Source of the DNA: Posidonia oceanica
Taxonomy: Eukaryota; Streptophyta; Magnoliopsida; Alismatales; Posidoniaceae
Direction of reading: 5' to 3'
NCBI GenBank assembly: GCA_037176725.1
Contig: JAZBRS010000054.1
Span: forward strand, 16,014,001-16,078,000
Length of the DNA stretch: 64,000 nt
Made by a program: the position numbers and the translations under genes. Each line of letters opens with the position of its first letter. The stretch's first letter is position 1. The notes beneath the pieces were generated by a model. It saw only the letters and a program-made list of their open reading frames with translations, did no database searches and was not told the DNA's origin. Shown here one piece after another: positions 11,545-22,100 of this stretch.

Positions 11545-12289
11545 CCAACGACCATAGCCCATAGTGAAAAGCATTAGTGATCCAAATATGCCTCGAACCA
11601 TATCTTGAGATGTCTGAGTTCTTTCTCCATTGATTTGCCATTGAAGGGCATAACCAAGGATTGACAAGTACAGCCATCTTCAACTATTAATCGAATTCTC
11701 ATCAATCTGATAATATCTAAAGATATTTATGTTTATAATTAGCTTGTCATCATGTTTCACTAAACTGTCTTGTAGTTACAAAAAGAAATCTGAAAAAAAA
11801 GTAGATGGATTGAGGACTAGATTCTCGTGATCAGTCGATCAGAAACCAGATTTTATTCACTTAATTACATATCCCTTATGCATTTTAGCTGATCTTGGAA
11901 AAAGCGAGATGGATCACGCGAAGTTGTTTTGAGCGAGAAAACAGTCATTCTTGTAGTTGACAGATTCCCCAAAACATCCTTTTGCATCAGAGATTTTGGG
12001 CAGAAGCGTCTTCCGCTGACATCTTGTATTCCTTCCGAAAGCTAGACTCATTGCTTCTATTGTTGCCCAAACTTCAAAATCGCCAGATCACAGATGTACG
12101 GTTCAGATTGAGGGAGGAAACACCATAACGCCTGTCCTCTATCCAACAACTACAAAACTATATAACAAGCCTTCACTTGCACCTGGAGGGAGGAAGCACA
12201 GAAGAATCACCTCTTCTTCCCCACTCCACCACCACCACTCCGCCAGCAGCAACCGCGACAACATCAACCCACGGCATCTTTGCTACCAT
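11545..12289. other. intergenic, no gene seen
   Basis: No supported gene. A proline/serine-rich CCACCACCACC stretch near 12225 borders the next fragment. Confidence 0.5.
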
Positions 12290-12540
12290 TGTCACCCGGC
12301 AGGAGCTTCAGGAGTCGATTGCCCACAACCGCTTCGAATAAGTGCCTCAACAAGGTCGTCTAGAAGAGCGTCCCGCTTGGAACTGTGGGGAAAGTAACGA
12401 GATGGATGGTGACTTCATTGCCAAGGACATTAACGAACTGGTGGATGATCGAAAGATGAAAAAAACAACAGTAAGTGGTGGATGCCAAAACCTACCATCC
12501 GAAGGGTGGCAAGTGGGCAGCGACCACAATCATCACGTTC
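12290..12540 (+). pseudogene. unknown coding-like fragment
   Basis: A frame with good codon-like structure runs through here: RQELQESIAHNRFE, one in-frame TAA at about 12339, then VPQQGRLEERPAWNCGESNE and DGDFIAKDINELVDDRKMKK. About 150 bp is shared with 4180-4327 at roughly 70% identity by eye. I do not recognise the protein. It could be a captured exon of a host gene or part of an undescribed repeat. The stop and the absence of an ATG context argue against a live gene. Confidence 0.4.
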
Positions 12541-13158
12541 AGCTACGGTATATTAGAAAAATTAGTAATTTGGATAATGCAATTTATTTTTAATTTTGTA
12601 GTTGTGTTTTTTTTTTGGTATGAAAACCGAGTGTTTGACCTTGACCTGTGTTGTGAGACCTGCAACTTTTATATAATATAATAAAATTTCCAATTGGCTT
12701 CAATCATGGCTCTCTTTTAGTTTATATGTTTATGAAAAAAAATATTTATTTTCAACAGTTTAACAAGAAATAAGTGTTCCAGAAGTAAAAGCAAGAAAGA
12801 GTTTGGAGATAGCCATAGGTTTTTTTATTGGGACCATAGGTTTTTTACATCTTCTTTTTATTTTTATTTTTTTCACTATGGAAGGGCATCTTGCCTGGTG
12901 GGTAGCACAAGTATGCACCAGCTACCTTTCCAGATCATGACTTAGGCGGAAATAGTTGGGGGTTGCATGGGCATTAGGGACAATCCCGTATCTGGGACTA
13001 ACTGTCGTGGGGACAAAATGTAGATGCCAGTCTCAAACTCTCAATCATCTGCCAGTTGCCACTGTCAAATTGACTTAAATATCACTCAAGCTGCAAGCAC
13101 TTGCTGTTCCCTCGTTCTCCTTCACCATTCGTAGCTAATTTGTTTCCTTCCTTTGGTG
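12541..13158. other. upstream region of the SLC35F-like gene
   Basis: This is intergenic and presumed promoter/5' UTR sequence. I cannot identify a convincing TATA box or transcription start. The stretch 12886-13030 has an ordered, GC-richer composition (GGTAGCACAAGTATGCACC, then GGACAATCCCGTATCTGGG) that suggests an old dispersed repeat, but I cannot name it. Confidence 0.4.
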
Positions 13159-16100
13159 ATGACAAGCAAGGAAGCATGGAGGCTGGTATATCTGCTATTC
13201 TTGGGACAGCTTGTGTCATTCTTCCTTGCAGTCTGCAACTTCACTTCCTCACTCCTTGCAAATTATGGTGAGTCTGTCCTGTAAAGGTGATGTGTTAGTC
13301 TTACCCATGTCCATTGATCCATTTCTTCTTCTTGGTCAGGTGGTTCTAGTGGTTTCCCTGAATTAGTGTATTAACACCTTTCTCATTTTTGCAGGTGTTG
13401 ACACGCCACTTACTCAGTCTCTCTTTTCTTACTCGTTTTTACTTCTGGTATATGGGACCATCTTGCTGTGTCAATGGCAAAAGCTTCAGGTACTCCAGAT
13501 AATATGATAATTGCTATGTTGAAAATTCATTTTGTTAATTTTAGTGATCAGAATCTTTTCAAAATCTTTTCTGTTAGTAATGAAAGATCCACTTTTTGTT
13601 CCCTATTTCTTTTATGATCTCTGGCACACATGGGTTTGGCAGGTTTCCTGGTATTGGTACTTGCTATTAGCAATTGTGGACGTGCAAGGGAACTATCTTG
13701 GTAATTTTTCTCGACTTGCCACTATGTGACTTGTCCCTACCAATTTACCACCAGGGTTGGAATGATATTTGTTGAAATAGTTCCACATTGAAAAAAATGA
13801 GGATTGGATTTGTAGTTATATAAATATAAACTCCTCCACTCATTGTCAATTGATTTTGAGTTAAACAGGTCCAAGTCCACACACATCTACCTATGTTCAA
13901 AAGAGACACTTGTAAGACTTAAAAGAGTCTACAAGTGAAGAGGAGTGTTGAAATAGTCTTATATTGGAAAAAAGTGAATATTGAACTTGTGGTTATATAA
14001 AGATAGACCATTCCACTCATTGTCAATTGGTTTTAAATTAGATGTCCGTATTTCAACAATATCAATACTCCTATTTTGTGTGATTGTCTTTGTCTATATT
14101 TGTAGAATCATCATGTGTATTTGAAACTTAGATGCTTGATCACAATAATGCAGAATTGGTTCTAGCGAAGATGCTATGTGAGTAGAAATAAGCAACACCT
14201 TTGTAATGTACTGACATCACGACAACTTGTCACCCTGTAATATTCTATATAATCTGGAAAATAAACTGTTGAAACTTGAAATGTGCCATATGTATACCCT
14301 CTCATAGGAACTAAAACATTTCTTACAGTGAAATAGGTGAATGAATCAATGAATATTAAACTTGTCGTCCAAGTTTATTTTCCTCGATGGAAGACTTTCA
14401 ACTGAAATTACAGCTGCTTGCTTGTTTCTTAGCTCACCTCTCTTTTGTAGTTATCAAGGCATACCAATATGCATCAATCACTAGTGTCAGCCTCCTGGAT
14501 TGTTGGGTTATACCATGGGTTATGTTACTCACCTGGTTTGCACTGGGGACACGGTACTCTGTTTGGCAGTTTTTGGGTGCAGCCATCTGCATAGCAGGTC
14601 TTGCTTTGGTGCTCGTTTCAGATTCATGGGAGCGAGGGGGAGGTAGTTAACTTTCCTTTTTGTTCTTTCTTTCATTTTTACCAGGTAGCTTCCACTAAAA
14701 ATTCTGAAAGTAAAAAACTGCAGGCCTTCAAACTTTTCTCATTCAATTGTTTTGTAGGTGGCAAGAAACCTCTTCTGGGGGACGCCCTTGTTATTGCAGG
14801 GACATTTTTCTATGCTTTCAGCAACGTTGGAGAGGTTAACTACACTTTCTGTACATTTCTGCAATTTATCATTTTAAAGTCAATAATAACCTGTTTAGAT
14901 GAGCCATCTGTGGATTGTTTTCATCATATACTTGGCTACAACTTATCTTTTCTGAAGTGGCAAAACAAATTTATTTATAAAACTTGGCTGTTTCATGGTA
15001 CATAGTTATTATTACTTGTTAGACATCGTTTTTAATTGGTTTCTTTCTTTTTCATAATGCAGGAATTCTGTGTAAAGAAAAAGAAGACCATTGAAGTTCT
15101 TGCAATGTTTGGAGTGTTTGGTGTTATTATTAGTACATGTGAAATGTACGCATTTATTTTTCCTTGTCTTTGCATTCTCTTGCTTGTATTTTTTTCAGCC
15201 GTGATATATATTTTGTCTTTCAATACGAGAGAATTTTCATAAACAACTTCTACAGTTTTCTCTTAGGAAAATGGTATACAGACCCCCAATTCGATCCCTT
15301 TTCCAACCCCTCCGACGTGGCTTCTAATGTGGATATTCACACGACCTCCCGCCCCCTCTCTCCTGCTGTTCTGCAATTGACATGATGATTTCTTTTGCAC
15401 ACGTCTTTTGAGGGTTGAAAGGCGGTATACGTTTCCTATTTACCCGTTCTCTTCATTTCAAACCACTGGAACCTTCTTCCCCTTTCACCAGAAATTGTTT
15501 CGTCTTTTTTCCTTTTTCCCCTCGTCTGCAAACGTTGAAGCTTCTCTTTCTTTGATTTCAGTACGAAATGACAACAAAAGGGCGACAGGTTGTTGAGAGT
15601 GAATCTTATGAAGTTGAGAGTAGTAGTTCTCCACAAAATCAGACGGAGAAGCCAAACAGGACTGCGAAAGACAATAAGGCATGTCGATTGTTTTTCCTTT
15701 GTCACTAGTATGTTATCTTTCTGTCATTGTATGTCATTATCTTCATCTTCCTTACATGTAGTTACCATTTCGTCCATCTCGCTATACTTTTCCCCATTAG
15801 AGGAAATATGCAGATAGACTTAAACCTTCTCAATGAGAGATTTTCTTGAAGATTCCATTTAAGCACTTTCTTGATATGGATCCCTTACGAGTGGACAACC
15901 CCTTCGTTCAGAATCTAGTAGCATATTATGATGCTAAAAAATGTAGGTTTCGCTTAGCAAAATCTCTGGTAAAGCTCAATCCAGTAGACGTTTGTTTTGC
16001 TTTTGGGGTTGTCTATTACAAACGGTGCATCACCGGACCTTTATACGACTGCTCCATCTGTCATTTTGGAACGACGCTTCAGTGGCTTAAAAAATGTAGA

Positions 16101-19100
16101 GGCTAAGCATTATGAGAGTGTATTTCAAAACATTCTCTCCAAGAAAGAGTCCCAACAAACACCAGAGGACAATGAGGACGTTGTTAAGATTTTGATTTTG
16201 TTTCTTTTTGCATTATACGTCTTCCCTAATGGTTAGCTCCATGTCCCTGAAGGAACCTTCCATTATGTCAACGACTTGTCCATAATTGGAGAATTTTCAT
16301 GGGGAACTGCTGTTTATAGACTCCTCCACTCCTAATTATCTGAAGCCAAACGTAAGCTACAGTCAACGAAGATATTCGATTCGGTTACATTGATGGTTGT
16401 ACAACAATTCTTTTGGTAAGTATTACTTCTGTTATTTGATATCACAGAGCAGACTCATTGTGCTGTTACATAGTGGTGTCATTGTGTTATTACATATTGG
16501 TGTCATTGGACTGTCATAATGGAGTCATTAGGGTGTCATAGTGGTGCCTGTGTGCTGTTAGGTTTCTCTTCTTATTTGATGTTATAGCAGTGTCGTAGTG
16601 ATGTCCTAGTGGTGTCATTGGGGTGTCTATGTGCTGTTAGGCTTCTCCTCTTATTTGATGTCATAGTGGTGTCATTGGTTTGTAATATATCATATTGATC
16701 ATATTTATTTCTCCTGTGTTATGTCATAGTCTTGGTTCTTTGAGTACTTTAATATCGGCATAGCCGATACATCGAAACCTCTATCCTGCATCAATCATTG
16801 GGGTTGTGAGTGAGATTTGTCAAAAGTCTTCTCCTAGTCAAAGTGAAGATTGTTGGACTTATCTAAGACCACTGTGAGTAAAACGAGTAAATCACTTAAA
16901 CAAGTTATTTTTGCACAAAGTGCTTATGTAAAATATTTTCTTTCCATGTATGTAGGTAAGATTCCTTGAGATCACACCCACTGGTGAAGAGAATGAACAA
17001 TATGGGTTACCTGATTTAGTGGATCTTGAAGATGATGATCGGTCTTCTTCTGATAGGCCACAGGACCATTAGAAGGTGATGGTGAACGTCCTGAGAGCAG
17101 CACTAGGAACAACATGGAAACAATATTGAAAGTGTTAGACCATGTCGATCCTTTCGCTCAGTGGGCCAAGGCAACAAAGCAAAACGAGGAACAACAAGCT
17201 ATGTTCGAGGCCCAACTTAAGGAGAATGATGGCATGATAGCTCGTCTTAAAGTCCACGTGAGGGCTCTCACGCAGGATAAAGCCACTTTGATGGAAGAGA
17301 TAAATGTTCTGAGGGTACAATGTCAAGACCCTGAAATTCAAGTTGAAGAACCCAACCACCAGCACTAGGACACAATGTCTGGCTTGATAATCGGAGAAGT
17401 CCTGAATGATCTCTGCAGGAGCAACTAGCACCCTCTGCAACTCCTCGATGATTCGAGGACAAGGAGACGGAAAAGGAGTAAGAGGAAGCAGCAATCCCAT
17501 GCATCCCTAGCAGCGTAGGAGCAGGAGTAACCCCAAGCACCTCTAGTAGAACAGGAGCAGGAGCAATCCCAAGCAACCCTAGTAAAGCAGGAACAGCAAC
17601 CCCAAGCAACGAAGAAACCCAGCAGGAAGCAGTAACCCCAGGCAGCCCCAGCAGCACAGAGTAGGTAGCAGCAACTCCAAGCACCCTCAACACCCTTAGC
17701 AGCGCAAGAGTAGGAGCAACCCCAACAGAGTAGCAATCCCAAGCACCCCTAGTAGCGTACTGGAGCAACCCCAAGCACCTCCAGCAGAGCAGCAATCCCA
17801 AGCACCCCTAGCAGCGCAGAAGCCAATAAGTAGGAAGAAGCAAATGGCAACGAAGAGACCTAGAGAAGGACAAGAACAACGATTGGATAACACAAAGAAG
17901 CCAAAACAAGTATGAATTTCTTTGTATTGTATAAATTCATAATGTACAATTCGTATCATTACTCTATCATAATGTTGTTATTGTTGTGTCATGGAGTAGC
18001 TCGAGCAAGTAGTTGAGGAAGATGGTGGAAGGCAACGATTCTCCCTAACTAGAGATCTCACACTATCGAAACGTATAATAAAATTCAAAGTGTTAGATGG
18101 AACGTTATTTTATGGCATAAATAGCAAAGAGAGGCAAGTGTTAAAGCTGCTGACCAGTTCCAAGTATCCATATGAATCTGTGTTATAGTACAGTGAACCA
18201 AATTGCCTGAATAGATCACACTTCAAGGACACTCTTACGCATGATACTTACATCGATACGGATATAAGAACTCACCATAGTCTCATCTACATAATTTTGT
18301 TCCTCGTGTAATTGTAATTAACATAGTATTTTTTCTATTCCTCAGGCCGTGGACAGCTTCATTCAATTCCTAGAAAAGGAGAGAGACTTCGGTTAATCAG
18401 ACAAATATGTCATCTTCGTAGGTACTAATGCTACTCAGTTTTTAGCTCAAGGGTAGATTAACGAAGCTCAAATGATGCTTGGCAATACCGTGGACCACCT
18501 CTCACAAGCAGATTACATTGTCCAGCCTATCATGTCATCGGATTACTGGCATCTACTGGTAGTAGACCTCTATGAGTGTCGTGCGACATCCTACAATAGC
18601 TTTTTCACCGACGACATAATCAAATCGAGTACACAGGAAGCTGTTGGTGTATACAGCGAAACAGTATCGTTATTGTCGAAGCAGTGGTTCCAGCTAATAA
18701 ATTTGAGGCTAGGACTTTTTAAGGAGTGGTCATTAAGTTTTACTCGGAACTGTAATTAGCAAGCTTTAGGAACCAACGATTGCGCAGCATATGTTTTGCA
18801 TTGGATGGATTGTCTGCATAATAGAATGGAAATATGCAACGAAGATCCCATGTAGATGCATGCGTCACGAGCAACAATACTACTTAGATTTCTCAGAGAC
18901 TCATGTACACTATCAAATAATTTTACTAGATAGATTGAAAGTACTTTGATACTTTGATACTTGATAGATTATCAGCAGTTTGATAGTATTAAACAAATAC
19001 TTTGACAGTAGTTTAATACAATTTTGACAGTAGTTTGATAGTATTTTACTTGATACTTTGACAGTGATGTAATATCTGTTTTACTTGATATATTGACAGT

Positions 19101-22100
19101 GATGTAATATCTATTTTACTTTCATACTATTTTACTTGATACATTGACAACTTAATAATATCTTGCAAGATTACAATTGGTCTTAAGACAAGTTTTCCGT
19201 TACTGGGGTTATCAGTATCCATTGTTGGAATTCATAGTCTAATTAGTCTTCTGCCCGTGCTTGCTTCTTCTTCTCCTTTTGAGTATCTCGAAAATACTTA
19301 GAAACAACATTTTTCCTTGTTAACTTCCTCCTGTTAGTAGGTGGTCAGTCTGGTCTATTAACAGGATAAGGATCTTTGATGACAGGTGTTTCCATATTTT
19401 CATTCCTGGTATCCGAAGTCACTAAAAATGAATATACTGGCTCTACAGAGGGAGTTAGTTTTCTGAGAGTATCTATTGTAGCATCGACAATCTTGAGATA
19501 TTTCTCCTCCGATACAGTTCCAATCTTGACAAATTCAGAACATCTATAATATATATCTTCATACATTCCTAGAGTGTCATCCGTTTGTCTCTCGCATATG
19601 TAAATTTTTTTCACATACAACCGTTCTTGGTTCTTCTTCCATTTATCAAGTAAATACTGAGGAGGCAAACATTCTATCCTTCTATTCTTCATCACGGTAA
19701 AGATATGCTTGCATAGTATTTTCCTGTGCTCAAATGATTGATAGTTGCATTTCAGATCTGTGTTGTATTGCTCCCGTTCAACCGTGTACTTCTCAAATGT
19801 GATAGTGGCTCCGTTAACTTTTTCAACTTACTCACAGAATAAATATACTGATTGTCATTCTATCTTGTTGGTGAAACCTCGCAGTACATGGTATTGACAA
19901 TCTCCTTTTGACACGTATTAAAATTGGTTAAAGTGTATGTCTCACTAAGTTGTTTCTCGAACACAAATTGTGTAAGCAAATTCGGTCTCTTGTAAGCACA
20001 ATTGAACTCAACTTGTGCTTCCTTTTCACATTTAGCCTGAAGTGCCACCTCATATTGCTGAACAAATTGTTTTAATATTGTTTTCGAATTTATGTAATCG
20101 TCGAAGAACGCATTCATTCCTTTGTGTTGTAGACATACCTGGTGATATGAAAGTAATTGGTCATGACACCCACCACCATGATAATGTAATAACACCATTA
20201 TGACACATATTAGGGATAAACATACCGAAATAAAGTAGAGAGACATATCAGTCCAAAAGGTGTCCTTGACAAACGCAAGCACCTAAATTTGACGCAACTA
20301 ATATAGCTTTACCGGCCATTTAAAATTTCTTAATTCGTATTTTATCAACATTTGTTCCCAAGCATCCTCAAATTCCTCCACATTTAGGAAATCATAGACT
20401 ACATTCTGCATAGCCTTCTTTGCCGTCTGTCTCTTATGAGAGTTCAATTTTCCCAACTTGACAGGAATTTTGTTCATTATGTACTAGAGGCACAACCAAT
20501 ACTTCGTTTGAGGGAAGACATGCTTCACTGCTCGCATGATGGCTCTTAACTAATCTGTAATTATGACTTTGGGTTGAATACCATGCATGCAGCTTAGCCA
20601 CGTCTTGAACAACCACATGTAGTTTGAAATTGTCTCATCGGACAGAAGTGCACGTCTAAGTAACACAGAATGGCCATAGTGGTTAACCCCAATGAATGGG
20701 GCGAATGGCATAACTCACTTGTTCACCAAATATGTAGTGTCAAAAGACACCACATCGTCGAAATACTTGTATGCAAGTTTTGATCTTGCGTCTGCCTAGA
20801 AGATATTCTTTAGTCTACCTATTTCGCCTAAATCCATCGTGTAAAAGAAGTTTTGGTTCTTCTGTTGCATGTGGAGGAAGTAAGCATGAATTGTTTCAGC
20901 ATCACCCTCACAAAGTTGAAGGGTTCTCATTGTTTTCACGGTATTCCTACAATCTTGTTCAATGAACGGCATGTGTTCATGTCCATCGGCTTCTACAACA
21001 AACGAAGCCATTGTCTTGGATATAGGTATTCCAACACGGTCATTGTTCACAATTACTTTCTTATGCAAATACGTCATCTTCTTCTTCGAACGTAGTAATT
21101 GCATCAGTGACTTGTCCAGTATTTCATGGTTATACTCGTGATTCACGTATGTTACCTAGTATCTGCCATTATTGTGTAGGCGAACAATTATTCAAGCTTA
21201 ACATTGTATCTTTGTCGAAAGCTTCGTTCCATACAGTAAGTCGTGAGGCTTCATTAGGTATTTTCCTTCTTTGCAGTAAGCAAATGTAGCTCTCTTATAT
21301 GGGTTATTACTTGAACTGACTATCTTACAGGAACGTCGTATTTTCACACCAAATCCTACACTATCTGCATAAGCCATGTAGTATTTTAGATTGTCACAGA
21401 ATGATTTAAACTTCATCCCAACCACAGGAGCCATTGGGGCAGTATCTTGAGGAAGACTGTCTAGATCAACAAAACGTACTTCATTGACCTCCACTTCATC
21501 ATTAGAAATTTCCATATCAACGACATGATCGACATGGACCTCCACTTTCTTGCTTTCTCCATTACCATCTACATCCTGCTCATTACTATATCGACACCAA
21601 TCCCAGGTGTCACGAAGATCGTCCTCCAAGTTGATGACATTTCTCATTTTATCAGTCATGTTTCTCTTGAGAATAACAACACAAAGAAACCCAATGACAC
21701 TATAATAATACGACAATGACTAGCAAATGACAACAAGGAATATAAAAAGTCAACGAAAGTCAATGACAACATAATAACACGACAATTACAATGAAATACC
21801 AGGAAACAAAGAAATAGCAAGAAAACAAGAAGACAACATGACAATTATAGCGAAATACCAGGAAACAAAGAAACAGTAAGAAAATAAGAAGGCAACATGA
21901 GAACTATAACGAAATATCAGGAAATAAAGAGACAACAAGAAAACAAGAAGGGACTCACAACAAAAAACTAGTAGCTTAATTCAGCAGAATCTTACAAATC
22001 AGAAGAAACCAAGTAAGCATTAAATGGGTTCATATTAAATGCAACTAGCTTCGACCATTTCAAACAAAAATATAGATCCAATTATTTGCAATAAATGAAA

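Larger units (their letters stand above)
15568..18933 (+). pseudogene. MULE-borne Ulp1-like cysteine protease (C48), decayed
   Basis: The start is MTTKGRQVVESESYEVESSS. A conserved N-terminal region follows after a probable intron (RKYADRLKPSQ, an in-frame TGA, then EIFLKIPFKHFLDMDPLRVD and SLVKLNPVDVCFAFG). A frameshift near 16005, a coiled-coil block at 17114-17368 (QAMFEAQLKENDGMIARLK) and a Gln/Pro/Ala-rich repeat at about 17480-17830 come next. The Ulp1 catalytic core is YWHLLVVDLYECRATSY (His) and GTNDCAAYVLHWMDC (Cys), with an in-frame TAG at 18757 just before the latter. Plant MULEs of the Kaonashi/KI type carry such proteases, whose role in transposition is unclear. The many stops and frameshifts show it is not expressed as a protein. 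Confidence 0.8.

Noticed and set aside
17135..17959. Minus-strand Gly/Leu/Cys-rich frames in the MULE
   Set aside because: Antisense to the Gln/Pro/Ala repeat and coiled coil of the Ulp1-like gene; repetitive composition only.
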